47,380 nt of DNA from Blastococcus sp. CPCC 205250 (GTDB lineage: Bacteria > Actinomycetota > Actinomycetes > Mycobacteriales > Geodermatophilaceae): positions 1 to 47,380 of the forward strand of contig NZ_JABGCG010000016.1 of NCBI RefSeq assembly GCF_019799925.1, in the 5' to 3' direction. The notes beneath the pieces were generated by a model. That model was not told the origin of the DNA and did not search any database. It worked only from the letters and a program-made list of their open reading frames with translations. The translations under genes and the position numbers were made by a program. Numbering within the stretch: position 1 is the stretch's first letter; the number at the start of each line of letters is the position of its first letter. Of this stretch, positions 32,995-44,659 are shown piece after piece.

Positions 32995-34401
32995 TCAGGC
33001 CAGGGCGTCGGCCCCCATCAGCCGCCGGCCGGCCTCGGTGATCGACCCGGACAGCGAGGGGTAGATCGCGAACGTCTGCGCGAGGTCGGAGACCGTCAGC
33101 CCCTTGGTCACGGCCAGCGCGATCGGCAGCACCAGCTCCGAGGCCCCGGGGGCCACCACGACACCGCCCACGACGACACCGGTGGACCGGCGGGCGAACA
33201 GCTTCACGAAGCCGTCCTGCATGTCGGCCATCTTGGCCCGGGCGTTGGTGGCCAGCGGCAGGCGGACGACGTCCAGCGGCATCCCCTCGGGGAAGGCCCC
33301 CTCCTGGACGCCGACCGTGGCGATCTCCGGGTGGGTGAAGACGTTGGCCGCGACCGTCTTGAGCCGGATGGGCTGCACGGCCTCGCCGAGGGCGTGCCAC
33401 ATCGCGATCCGGCCCTGCATGGCCGCGACGCTGGCGAGCTGGAAGACGCCGGTGACGTCGCCGGCGGCGTAGATGCCGGGCACCGACGTCCGCGACACCC
33501 GGTCGACCTCGACGTGGCCGCTCTCGGTCAGCCGCACCCCGCACTCCTCGAGGTTGAGACCCGTGGTGTTCGGCACGGTGCCGACGGTCATCAGCGCGTG
33601 CGAGCCCTCGACGGTGCGCCCGTCGGTCAGCGTGACCAGCACGCCCTTCTCGGTGCGCTCCACGGTGGCGGCGCGGCCGCGCTGGGCGATCCGGCCACCG
33701 CGGGACTGGAAGACCTGCTCGAGCACCTCGGCGGCGTCGGCGTCCTCCCCCGGCAGGACGCGGTCGCGGGAGGAGACCAGCGTGACCGGCACGCCGGCCT
33801 CCAGGTAGCCGGAGGCGAACTCGGCGCCGGTGACGCCGGACCCGACCACGACGAGGTGCTCGGGCATCTCCTCGAGGTCGTACACGTCGCGCCAGTCGAG
33901 GATCCGCTCGTGGTCGGGCTCGGCGCCGACGATCACCCGCGGGTCGGCGCCGGTGGCGACGAGGACGACGTCGCACTCCAGCAGCTGGCTGACCGCGCCC
34001 TCGCGGTCGAGCACCTCGACGCGGTGCTCGACCAGGCCGCGGACGTCGTCGGCGAGCCGGCCCTGACCGGCGAGGATCCGCACGCCCTCGGCGGTCAGCC
34101 GGGCGTGGATGTCGGCGGACTGGGCGACCGCCAGGCCCTTGACCCGGTGGTTGACCGCGGCGAGGTCCATCCCGGCGGTGCGCAGGTCGCTGCCGAGCAC
34201 GCCGAGGGCCGCGGAGTCGCGCACCCCCGTCATCGCCCCGGCCGAGGCGATGAGGGCCTTGGAGGGCACGCAGTCGGTGAGCACGCTGGCGCCGCCCACG
34301 CCGTCCCGCTCGACGACGGTGACCTCCGCACCCAGGGAGGCGCCGACCAGCGCGGCCTCGTAGCCGGCCGGGCCGCCGCCGATGATCACGATGCGGGTCA
34401 T
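32995..34401 (-). CDS. lpdA: LpdA-type NAD(P)H quinone/flavoprotein dehydrogenase
   Basis: A 468-residue member of the pyridine nucleotide-disulfide oxidoreductase family. FAD fold: VIIGGGPAGYEAA at residues 5-17; NAD(P) fold: VVVGSGVTGAEFA; second FAD site: GIYAAGDVTG. The redox motif reads GGASVLTDCVPSKA: the first of the two Cys in true lipoamide dehydrogenases is replaced, and the C-terminal catalytic His is missing (AIYPSLSGSITEA). The same losses are known in M. tuberculosis LpdA, a NAD(P)H quinone reductase rather than a lipoamide enzyme, so that activity is the better guess. ATG 34401 has AGGAGAG five bases upstream. Confidence 0.88.
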   Translation of the reverse strand: MTRIVIIGGGPAGYEAALVGASLGAEVTVVERDGVGGASVLTDCVPSKALIASAGAMTGVRDSAALGVLGSDLRTAGMDLAAVNHRVKGLAVAQSADIHARLTAEGVRILAGQGRLADDVRGLVEHRVEVLDREGAVSQLLECDVVLVATGADPRVIVGAEPDHERILDWRDVYDLEEMPEHLVVVGSGVTGAEFASGYLEAGVPVTLVSSRDRVLPGEDADAAEVLEQVFQSRGGRIAQRGRAATVERTEKGVLVTLTDGRTVEGSHALMTVGTVPNTTGLNLEECGVRLTESGHVEVDRVSRTSVPGIYAAGDVTGVFQLASVAAMQGRIAMWHALGEAVQPIRLKTVAANVFTHPEIATVGVQEGAFPEGMPLDVVRLPLATNARAKMADMQDGFVKLFARRSTGVVVGGVVVAPGASELVLPIALAVTKGLTVSDLAQTFAIYPSLSGSITEAGRRLMGADALA

Positions 34402-34540
34402 GGTCGCTCTCCTGCTGTGCTCGCGGTCGGGCGCGGTCGCGGGGCTCGCGGACGGACCCGGTCCTGGGATCGGCAGCCATTCTCCCCGTCCGGGGCCGCG
34501 GATGTCGGCATCCGCACGGTCGGGCCCGCCACAGCCGCCG

Positions 34541-34546
34541 TAGGCT
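34541..34546 (+). promoter_or_regulatory. -10 element for leaderless gamma-glutamylcyclotransferase-like gene
   Basis: TAGGCT ends five bases before GTG 34552 and eight before ATG 34555; no ribosome site is present. Confidence 0.5.
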
Positions 34547-34554
34547 CGGGCGTG

Positions 34555-35016
34555 ATGGGCCTCTACGCCGCGTACGGATCCAACATGGACCCCGCACAGA
34601 TGCTGCGCCGCTGCCCCTCGTCCCCGCACACGGGTACCGGGTGGATCCGCGGGTGGCGGCTGACCTTCGGCGCCGAGGAGTTCGGCTGGGAGGGCGCGCT
34701 GGCGACCCTGGTGCCCGCCGACGACCGGGACGCGCCGGGCGTGTTCGTGGCGCTGTACGACCTCACCGAGGCCGACGAGGCGGCGCTGGACGCCTGGGAG
34801 GGCGCCGACCTCGGCCTCTACCGCAAGCTCAACCTGCGGGCGCACACCCTGGCCGGCGACGTGGTCGCCTACGTCTACGCGCTGGACGCCTTCGAGGGCG
34901 GGCTGCCCTCGGCCCGCCACCTGGGGTCCGTGGCCGACGCCGCGCAGGCCGCGGGCGCCCCCGACGACTACGTCGCGGAGCTCCGCGCCCGGGAGTGCCG
35001 CTCCACCGGCGTCTGA
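34555..35016 (+). CDS. Gamma-glutamylcyclotransferase-like protein
   Basis: A 153-residue protein of the GGCT fold. YAAYGSNMDP at residues 4-13 is the substrate-binding start of the family, and the Glu in DAWEGADLGLYRK sits where the catalytic acid lies. Members release 5-oxoproline from gamma-glutamyl compounds such as glutathione or related peptides; the substrate here is unknown. A GTG three bases upstream (34552) is also possible and fits a leaderless message. The last 49 bp overlap the end of the convergent mannosyltransferase gene. It diverges from lpdA. Confidence 0.85.
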   Translation: MGLYAAYGSNMDPAQMLRRCPSSPHTGTGWIRGWRLTFGAEEFGWEGALATLVPADDRDAPGVFVALYDLTEADEAALDAWEGADLGLYRKLNLRAHTLAGDVVAYVYALDAFEGGLPSARHLGSVADAAQAAGAPDDYVAELRARECRSTGV

Positions 35017-36485
35017 GCCTCCTCCGGCCCCGCGGCCGGCCCGCCCCGGCGCCGCCGGGCACGGACGACGACGACGGCGGCCACCACGCCGACGACGGCG
35101 AACAGCACGAGCACGGCCCCGTCCACGAACGGCCGGTCCAGCATCGACAGGGTGGCGCGTCCCCCGGGCAGCGCGAGGAAGAGCCCCGCGACCGACCAGG
35201 CGACGACCAGCCACCCGTGCCCGCGCCGCCCGGTGAGCGCCAGCAGGACCGTCGGCGCGGTCAGGTACCACGGCCACACCGCCGCACCCGACAGGACGAC
35301 CGTCAGGGAGACCCACGCGGCGACGGCCAGCACCCCCCAGCGCGGCACCCGGGTGAGCAGGAACAGGCAGACCGCCACGCCGACGCCGAGCCCGATCCCC
35401 CGGACGACGTCCAGCGGCGGGTCGTCGATGTCCAGCAGCACCGCCAGGGCCGTGGGTGGCGACAGCGGCTCGATCGCCTTGCCCGGCACGTCGAGGTTGT
35501 CCACCCACCGCCACCCGTAGCCCGACAGCTGCACCGCCAGCGCGAAGACGCCGGCCCCGAGGGCCCCGGTGCCGGCCAGGACGGGCAGCCGGCGCGACCA
35601 GGTCGGCTGCTGCCAGGCGGCGTGCACGGCCACGACCGGCACGAGCGCGATGGCCGTGACCTTCACGCAGGCCGCCGCCGCCAGCAGCGTCACGGCCAGG
35701 TACGGCCGCCGGGCCAGCGCCAGGCCGACCCCGGCGACCACGAGGAACGTCATCAGCGCGTCGTTGTGCAGGCCGGAGACGGCGTGCAGCAGCAGCAGGG
35801 GGTTGGCGACGGTGAGCCACACCGCGCGCGCCGGGTCGACGCCGCAGCGGCGGGCCAGCCCGACCACGAGCACCGCCAGGGCCACCCAGGTCGCCACGAC
35901 CAGCACCCGCAGCGCCACCAGGAACGCGAGCAGGCGCTCGGACACGACGTGCGACATCACGTCGAGGAGGACGACGAACGGCGGGCTGTAGGGCGTGGGC
36001 GACGTCCGCCAGAACGGCTCGGCGCCGCGGGTGCCGGGGATGTCCCCGGCGGCGGCGGGACCGTCGACGAACGGGTCGACGCCGTGCTGGAGGGCCGAGC
36101 CGATGGCGGCGTAGGCGTAGCCGTCGGGGCTGAACAGCGGCGCGCCGGCCAGCAGCGGCAGGGCCCAGACGGCGCCGACCAGGAGGACCGCGCCGGTGCC
36201 CGCCCCGCGGCGCAGGGCAGCGCCCAGCACCAGCCAGGCGAGGGCCAGCACCCCGAGCGCGGTCATGGTCAGGCTGATCGCGGTGGACTCCCCCAGCACC
36301 GTCACGGACAGGTCGTCCACCGAGAAGAACCAGAGGTTCTCGGCGGTGCCGCTGCGTCCGGTACTGGTGCCCGCGAGCGCCAGGTAGGTCGTCGCGGCGG
36401 CGCCCAGCACCGCGGCCGCGACGAGCAGCGGCCGGCGCAGGCTCCGGCCGGCCGGCCGCGCGTCTCCCCCGTCGGACGCGCTCAC
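34968..36485 (-). CDS. Polyprenol-phosphomannose-dependent mannosyltransferase, MptB-like, copy 2
   Basis: A 505-residue GT-C membrane glycosyltransferase with about a dozen helices. Typical MptA/MptB-type motifs: FSPDGYAYAAIGSALQHGVD, DPFVDGPAAAGD, TPYSPPFVV and GLHNDALM. Such enzymes use polyprenyl-phosphate mannose outside the membrane to build alpha-1,6-mannan chains of lipomannan-like glycolipids. The start GTG 36485 is taken because it begins just before the first helix region and clears the upstream gene by 37 bp; a nearby ribosome site is weak. The basic tail overlaps the 3' end of the convergent GGCT gene. Acceptor unknown. Confidence 0.84.
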   Translation of the reverse strand: MSASDGGDARPAGRSLRRPLLVAAAVLGAAATTYLALAGTSTGRSGTAENLWFFSVDDLSVTVLGESTAISLTMTALGVLALAWLVLGAALRRGAGTGAVLLVGAVWALPLLAGAPLFSPDGYAYAAIGSALQHGVDPFVDGPAAAGDIPGTRGAEPFWRTSPTPYSPPFVVLLDVMSHVVSERLLAFLVALRVLVVATWVALAVLVVGLARRCGVDPARAVWLTVANPLLLLHAVSGLHNDALMTFLVVAGVGLALARRPYLAVTLLAAAACVKVTAIALVPVVAVHAAWQQPTWSRRLPVLAGTGALGAGVFALAVQLSGYGWRWVDNLDVPGKAIEPLSPPTALAVLLDIDDPPLDVVRGIGLGVGVAVCLFLLTRVPRWGVLAVAAWVSLTVVLSGAAVWPWYLTAPTVLLALTGRRGHGWLVVAWSVAGLFLALPGGRATLSMLDRPFVDGAVLVLFAVVGVVAAVVVVRARRRRGGPAAGPEEAQTPVERHSRARSSAT

Positions 36486-36522
36486 CGGCTCACCCGGGCC
36501 TCCCGGACTCCCCTCCCCGGCG

Positions 36523-38043
36523 TCACGCGGGAGCTCCGGCGGGCACCGGCGGCGTCCGGCGCCGGCGCATCCGCAGCCACGCCGCGGCACCCGCGGACAC
36601 GACGAGGGCGACCACGACGGCGTCGGCCAGCGGGCGGCCGAGGAGCGGCAGCGTCGCCTGACCGCCCGGCAGGGTCAGGAAGATCCCGGCCACGCTCGCG
36701 ACGACGACCATGATCCGTTCGGCCCGGATCCCGCTGAGGGCCAGGAACGCCAGCGGCCAGGTCAGGTACCAGGGCCACACCACGCTGCCGGTGAGCACGA
36801 TGGTCACGAAGATCCAGGCCGTGGGCCGCAGGACGCCCCAGCGGGGCACGAGGGTGAGCAGCCACAGGCAGGTCAGGGCGCCGACGACGAGTGCCGCGGC
36901 GCGCACCACGTCCACGGGCGGGTCGCCTGGATCCACCACGAAGGCGAGCGCGGTCGGCGGGGACAGCGGCTCGACGGCCAGGCCCGGCACCGACAGGTTC
37001 CGCGCCCAGGTCAACCCGTAGCCGCACAGCGTGGTCGCGACGAGGAAGACCCCCAGTCCGGTCCCGCCGATCTGCACCATCGTCCGGACGCGGCGGGCGG
37101 TGGTGGGCTGCCGCCACGCGGCCTCGACGGCGATCACGGCGACGACCGCCAGCGCCATGATCTTCACCCCGGCGCCGAGGGCGCACAGCGTCACGGCGAG
37201 GTACGGCCGGCGAGCCAGGGCGGCCCAGGCCCCGGCCAGCGCGAACACCAGCATGAGGGCGTCGTTGTGGCTGCCCGAGACGCCGTGCACCAGGACCACC
37301 GGGTTGACGACGACCAGCCACAGCGACAGCGCCGGGTCCAGTCCGCACCGCCGGGCGATCTGCAGCACGATGACGGCGGTCGCGACCAGGGCCAGGACGG
37401 TGAGGACGCGCAGGGCCACCACGATGGCGCGCACGTCCTCGTCGAACAGCGCCGCCAGTCCGCCGATCAGCCGGACGAACAGCGGGCTGTACGGCGAGGC
37501 GTTCTCCAGCCAGATCGGCTCGCCGCCGCGGATGCCGCGGATGTCCCCGGCCGCGTCCGGCCCGTCCAGGAACGGCTGGACGCCGTGCTGCATGCTCGAG
37601 CCGACGGCGGCGTAGTGGTAGACGTCGGGGCTGAACAGCGGCATGCCGACCGCGAACGGGACGGCCCAGAGCGTGCCGCAGACCACGACGGCACGGGTGC
37701 CCGCGCCCTGGCGCAGGGCCCACCCGAGCAGCAGCCACGCGCCGGCGAGGAGCGCGAGGGCCAGGCCGCAGAGGACCAGCGCCGGCCGGCCGCCCAGCTG
37801 GTTGCGGGTGAGCGCCTCGACCTGGAAGAACCACAGGTCGTCGGCGACGGCCTTGCGCCCGACCGAGGTGCCGGCGAGTGCCAGGTAGGTGGCGGCCAGG
37901 GTCCCGGTGACCGCGGCGGCCACCAGCGCCCACGTCCGCCGGCGGTCCGACGCCGCTGGGGGCTCCGCGCCGCGCGGGCGCCGGGCGGCGCCGCTGCCCG
38001 TGCCCGCTGCCGCGCCGTCCCGGTCGCGCGTGCTCCGGGTCAC
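36523..38043 (-). CDS. Polyprenol-phosphomannose-dependent mannosyltransferase, MptB-like, copy 1
   Basis: A 506-residue paralog of the gene downstream, colinear over its whole length: LALAGTSVGR near the first helix, FSPDVYHYAAVGSSMQHGV, QPFLDGPDAAGD, SPYSPLFVRL, GSHNDALML and SVVWPWYLTWPL. It probably adds alpha-1,6-mannose from a lipid carrier to a membrane glycan. The GTG at 38043 has no ribosome site of its own; it overlaps the stop of a 10-codon ORF that does have a strong one, so it is probably translated by coupling. The two copies likely act on different acceptors or chain stages. Confidence 0.85.
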   Translation of the reverse strand: MTRSTRDRDGAAAGTGSGAARRPRGAEPPAASDRRRTWALVAAAVTGTLAATYLALAGTSVGRKAVADDLWFFQVEALTRNQLGGRPALVLCGLALALLAGAWLLLGWALRQGAGTRAVVVCGTLWAVPFAVGMPLFSPDVYHYAAVGSSMQHGVQPFLDGPDAAGDIRGIRGGEPIWLENASPYSPLFVRLIGGLAALFDEDVRAIVVALRVLTVLALVATAVIVLQIARRCGLDPALSLWLVVVNPVVLVHGVSGSHNDALMLVFALAGAWAALARRPYLAVTLCALGAGVKIMALAVVAVIAVEAAWRQPTTARRVRTMVQIGGTGLGVFLVATTLCGYGLTWARNLSVPGLAVEPLSPPTALAFVVDPGDPPVDVVRAAALVVGALTCLWLLTLVPRWGVLRPTAWIFVTIVLTGSVVWPWYLTWPLAFLALSGIRAERIMVVVASVAGIFLTLPGGQATLPLLGRPLADAVVVALVVSAGAAAWLRMRRRRTPPVPAGAPA

Positions 38044-38072
38044 GGGGCGCCGTACGGGAAGGTGCGGGTCAT
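38040..38072 (-). CDS. 10-codon upstream ORF coupled to the mannosyltransferase start
   Basis: ATG 38072 has AGGAG seven bases upstream, the best ribosome site near the mannosyltransferase gene. It encodes MTRTFPYGAP and stops at a TGA that overlaps the GTG of the mannosyltransferase (GTGA). The next gene has no site of its own. This looks like a translated leader that hands ribosomes on. Whether the peptide itself matters is unknown. Confidence 0.6.
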   Translation of the reverse strand: MTRTFPYGAP

Positions 38073-38218
38073 GGTCTCGCTCCTGGGGCTCGCCTGCGGT
38101 GCGGGGTCATCCTCCCCTCCCGGCGCGGGACGCGAGCGACAGCCTCCTCCCCGGCGCGGGACGGCTGCGACGGGCGGGGCCAGGAGGACGACGGGGCCGG
38201 CCCGGGCCCGCCTCCGGG

Positions 38219-39210
38219 TCAGCCCCCGGGCTCGGCCAGGAAGAGCTCCAGCAGCTCCTGCGCGGCCAGCGCCGGCGTCACCTCGCCGGCCAGGACCGCC
38301 TGCTCCAGCTCGGGGCCGCGGGCACGCACCCCCGGGTGGGCCCGCAGCCGGTGCTCGAGCCCGCTGCGCACCAGCTGCCAGGTCCAGCGGACCTGCTGGG
38401 TGCGGCGGCGCTCGTCGAAGGCGCCCGACGCCCTCGCCCGCTCCTGGTGCTCGACCAGCTTCGCCCAGACCTCGTCGAGGCCCTCGCCGGTCAGCCCGGC
38501 GCAGGTCATGACGGGCACGTCCCAGTCCTCGCCGTGGCCCCGCAGCATCCGGATGGCGCCGGCGAGCTCGCGCGCGGCCTTGCGGGCGTCGGCGGCGCCG
38601 GGACCGTCGGCCTTGTTCACCGCGATCACGTCGGCGATCTCGAGGATGCCGCGCTTGATGCCCTGCAGCTGGTCGCCGGTGCGGGCCAGCGTCAGGAACA
38701 GGAAGGAGTCGACCATCTCCGCGACGGTCACCTCCGACTGCCCGACCCCGACGGTCTCCACCAGCACGACGTCGTAGCCCGCGGCCTCCACGACGACCAT
38801 CGACTCGCGGGTCGCCTGGGCCACCCCGCCGAGCGTGCCGGCCGTGGGCGAGGGCCGGACGAAGGCGTTCTCGTCGACCGACAGCCGCTGCATGCGGGTC
38901 TTGTCGCCGAGGATGGACCCGCCCGACCGCGCCGACGACGGGTCGACGGCGAGCACCGCCACCCTCGACCCCGCGCCGGTGAGGGTGCTGCCGAGCTGGT
39001 CGATGAAGGTGGACTTGCCCACGCCGGGCACGCCGCTGATCCCCACCCGGCGGGCGCCCCCGGCGTGCGGCAGCAGCTCGACCAGCAGCTCCTGGGCGCG
39101 CTCGCGGTGGTCGGCCCGCCGGGACTCGACGAGCGTGATGGCGCGCGCCATCGACCGCCGGTCGCCGGCGAGGACCCCCTCGGCCAGCGCCGGGACGTCG
39201 ACAGGGGGCA

Positions 39211-39211
<1 letters not shown>
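38219..39211 (-). CDS. meaB: MeaB/ArgK-type GTPase chaperone of methylmalonyl-CoA mutase
   Basis: A 330-residue G3E-family GTPase that protects and reloads adenosylcobalamin-dependent methylmalonyl-CoA mutase. Walker A GISGVPGVGKST is near residue 58; VLAVDPSSARSGGSILGDKTRM, ETVGVGQSE and AVNKADG (the base-specific NKxD motif) follow. Its ATG shares a base with the mutB TGA (TGATG), which fits a tightly coupled partner protein. The C-terminal helical part for dimer contacts is present. Confidence 0.94.
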
Positions 39212-41438
<2,227 letters not shown>

Positions 41439-41442
<4 letters not shown>

Positions 41443-43352
41443 GCCTTCACTCCGACCTGCTCGTGGACGGTGCGCAGCGTCTCCAGCGCGTCGCACCCGG
41501 CGTACACGTACCCGTCGACGCCGTCCACACCCAGGGACGGCTTGCCGGCCAGCCACACCGACGTGGCACCGGCGGCGCGGAGGTCGGCGGCCAGCGCGGC
41601 CGCCGACTCGGCGTAGTCCTTGTCGGTGCCGCAGATGCAGGCGACCGCCGTCCCCTCGAGGCCGGAGGCGCCGTCGGCGGCGGGGGTCTCCAGGCCGCCG
41701 GCCTGGAAGAGGTTGGCGGCGAAGGAGGCGCGGGCGGTGTGCCGGGCCTCGGGGCCGATGGTGGCCAGGTAGACCCGCGGCCGGGTGGCCGCGGCGTCGG
41801 CGCGGTCGCGCAGCTCCTCGAAGTCCTGCGCCGCGCGGACCCGCGGGAGGCCGCCCGGACCGGCCGGCAGCACCTCCGCGGCGGGCCTGCGCTGCGGCAG
41901 CTTCTCGGTCAGGTTCGGGAACTCGCTGACGCCGGTGATCGCGTCCGAGCGCTTGGCCAGCCGCGTGCGGCGGTCCTCCCAGGCCGCGGTCAGCCGGTCG
42001 CGGACCAGCCCGTCGGCCAGCGCCCGCACGATGCCGCCGGCGCGCTCGAGCTCGGTGAACCACGCCCAGGCGGCCTGGGCCAGCTCCTCGGTGAGCGACT
42101 CGACGTACCAGGAGCCACCAGCCGGGTCGAGCACGCGGGCCAGCGACCCCTCCTCGACGAGCAGGCTCTGGGTGTTGCGGGCGATCCGGCGGGAGAAGGC
42201 GTCGGGCAGCCCGAGTGCGGCGTCGAACGGCTGCACGGTGACGACGTCGGCGCCGCCCACGCCCGCGGCGAAGCAGGCGACCGTCGTGCGCAGCATGTTG
42301 ACCCAGGGGTCGCGGCGGGTGGTCATCACCGAGGAGGTGACGGCGTGCTGGCGCTGGCCGCGGACGTCGGGCGAGGCGCCGGAGAGCTCGCCGACCCGGT
42401 CCCACAGCCGGCGCGCGGCGCGCAGGGCGGCGATGGTCGTGAACTGGTCGGCGGTCGCGGCGAAGCGGAACTCCAGCTGGCCGAACGCCTCGTCCACCGA
42501 GAGGCCGCCCTCGGTCAGGGCACGCAGGTAGGCCGCACCCGCGGCCAGGGAGCAGCCCAGCTCCTCCACCGCGCCGCCGCCGGCGTCGTGCCAGACCGTC
42601 CCGTCGACGACGACGGTGCGCAGCCCGGGGTGGGCCATGGCGCGGCGGGCGACGTCGGCCAGGCCGGAGAGGTCCTGCTCCTCCCCCGTCGTGGCCTGGA
42701 CGCCGATCGGGTCCAGGCCCAGCGAGCCGCCGGGGGCGATGTCGTCGCGGCCGTCGATCAGCGAGAGGAACGCCTCGGCGGCCGCCGTCCCGCCCTGCAC
42801 CGTGACCGGGGCCAGGTCGAGGTAGACGTCGGCCAGCACCTCACCGAGCGCCGCGGCCGGGACGGCGCCCTCGCCGACCACCAGCCACAGCGACGAGACG
42901 CCGTTCTCCAGGTCGGCGGCGATCGCCTCGCGGGTGGCGGCGACGTCCGGGTCCGCGTGCCGCTGCCGGACGTCCCAGCCCGCCGGCACGTCGGTGTCGG
43001 CGCCACCGGCGGCCGTCACGCCCGCGGCACCGGCGCGGGCTCCGCGGACGAACGGCGGGATGCCGGGGACGCCCACCGCGGCCGGGAGCTCGCCGGCCTC
43101 GTCGGCGGTGTACAGCGGGGCGACCGAGACGCCGGTCGCCACGGTGCGGCGCAGCGCGTCCTCGGCGTGCTCGGGGAGGTCGTCCCGGCCGGCCTTGCGG
43201 AGCACACCGGCGACGAGGTCGCGCCACTGCTCACGGGTGGCGGCGGGGAACTCGCCGGCCAGCACGAGGTCCTCGGGGACCCGGTGCTCGGCCGGGACCC
43301 CTCCCTCGACGTGCGCGGCGTCCGCCGGGGCGGGCTGAGCGGGCGAACTCAT
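41439..43352 (-). CDS. mutA: Methylmalonyl-CoA mutase, small subunit
   Basis: A 637-residue non-catalytic partner of MutB. It keeps the barrel plan (GIPPFVRGARAG, RRIARNTQSLLVEEGSL, DPAGGSWYVESLTEEL) but the C-terminal cobalamin domain lacks the DxHxxG motif (LATIGPEARHTARASFA instead), as in known MutA chains. ATG 43352 has GGAG seven bases upstream; the adjoining ATG 43355 is the alternative. The stop overlaps the first mutB start (ATGA). It lies 53 bp after the M20 gene on the same strand. Confidence 0.93.
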
Positions 43353-43405
43353 CATCGGGCTCCGGTGCGTGAGGGCCTCGAGGAGGCGGTGCGCTGGGGA
43401 GTTTT

Positions 43406-44659
43406 CTACCGGCGGTCGCGCGGTGCCGGACGCCCGGGTGCCGGGGACCGCCCCTCCGAGGAGGTCCCGACGTCGGCCACGAGCGCGTGCAGCGCGGTGC
43501 GCGCGAGCAGGCGGACGCCGACCCCGATCGCCCGCTCGTCCACGTCGAACGTGCCGCGGTGCAGGTCCAGGGGCGGGCCGCCGCCGTGCGTGCCCAACCG
43601 GGCCAGGGCGATGGGCAGGACGTCGGCGAACCAGCCGAAGTCCTCCCCGCCCATGCTCTGCGGCGTCGGCCGGACGCCGTCGGGGCCGACCGTGTCCAGG
43701 GCGGCCGAGCGCAGGAGCGCGACGGCGCGCGGGTCGTTGACGACCGGCGGGACACCCCGGACGTAGTCGATCTCGACGCCCGCCCCGGTGGTCGCGACCA
43801 CCCGCTCGACCAGCCGGCGCAGCAGCTCCTCGGCGGACTGCCAGGCGTCCCGGTCCAGCACCCGCACCGTGCCGCGCAGGTGCCCGCGCTGCGGGATGGC
43901 GTTGGCGGCGACGCCGGCGTTGACCGCGCCCCAGACCACCGACATGCCCGAGCGCGGGTCGACCTGGCGGGAGAGCAGGCCGGGCAGGTCGGTGATGAGC
44001 CGGCCGAGGGCGTCGACCAGGTCGACGGTCAGCTGCGGCCGGGCGGTGTGCCCGCCCGGGCCGGTGAGGACGACGTCGAGCCGGTCGCAGGCGGCCGTGA
44101 TGGCCCCGGTGCGCAGCCCGATCGTGCCGACCGGGATGGCCGGGTCGCAGTGCACCGCGAAGGCCCGCGAGGCGCCGTCCAGGACGCCGGCGGCGACGAC
44201 CTCGGTGGCGCCGCCGGGCACCGTCTCCTCGGCGGGCTGGAAGACGCAGCGCACGGTGCCCGGCAGCTCGTCGAGCTCGGCCAGCGCCAGCGCCACCCCG
44301 AGGACGACGGTCGTGTGCACGTCGTGTCCGCACGCGTGGCACATGCCCTCGCGGGTCGAGGCGTACGGGACCTCCTTGAGGTCGGCCAGCGGCAGCGCGT
44401 CGATGTCCCCGCGCAGCACCACGACCGGTCCGTCGCCGCCCGCGCCGATGTCGACGACCAGTCCGGTGCCGGTCGGCAGCCGCTTGGGCGACAGGCCGGC
44501 GTCGCGGAGCTCCTTCTCGACGAAGGAGGTGGTCTCGAACTCCGCGTAGGCCAGCTCGGGGTGGGCGTGCAGGTGGCGGCGGACGGCGACCAGCCGCTGG
44601 GTGTGCGCCGCCGTCCACTCGTCGACCGCCGTCCCGGCCCGCTCGACGAGCGAGGTCAT
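43406..44659 (-). CDS. M20-family amidohydrolase
   Basis: A 417-residue metal-dependent amidohydrolase of the AmiA/HipO type, which removes acyl or aminoacyl groups from amino acid amides. Metal and active-site motifs are present: GDIDALPL, CHACGHDVHTTVVLG, QPAEE, FAVHCDPAIPVG and MGGEDFGWF. A dimerization domain lies between (GGHTARPQ). The ATG overlaps the stop of the YbdK-type gene (ATGA) and has GGAGGAG seven bases upstream. Its pairing with a gamma-glutamyl ligase hints at a peptide-like or conjugate substrate, but none can be named. Confidence 0.9.
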   Translation of the reverse strand: MTSLVERAGTAVDEWTAAHTQRLVAVRRHLHAHPELAYAEFETTSFVEKELRDAGLSPKRLPTGTGLVVDIGAGGDGPVVVLRGDIDALPLADLKEVPYASTREGMCHACGHDVHTTVVLGVALALAELDELPGTVRCVFQPAEETVPGGATEVVAAGVLDGASRAFAVHCDPAIPVGTIGLRTGAITAACDRLDVVLTGPGGHTARPQLTVDLVDALGRLITDLPGLLSRQVDPRSGMSVVWGAVNAGVAANAIPQRGHLRGTVRVLDRDAWQSAEELLRRLVERVVATTGAGVEIDYVRGVPPVVNDPRAVALLRSAALDTVGPDGVRPTPQSMGGEDFGWFADVLPIALARLGTHGGGPPLDLHRGTFDVDERAIGVGVRLLARTALHALVADVGTSSEGRSPAPGRPAPRDRR

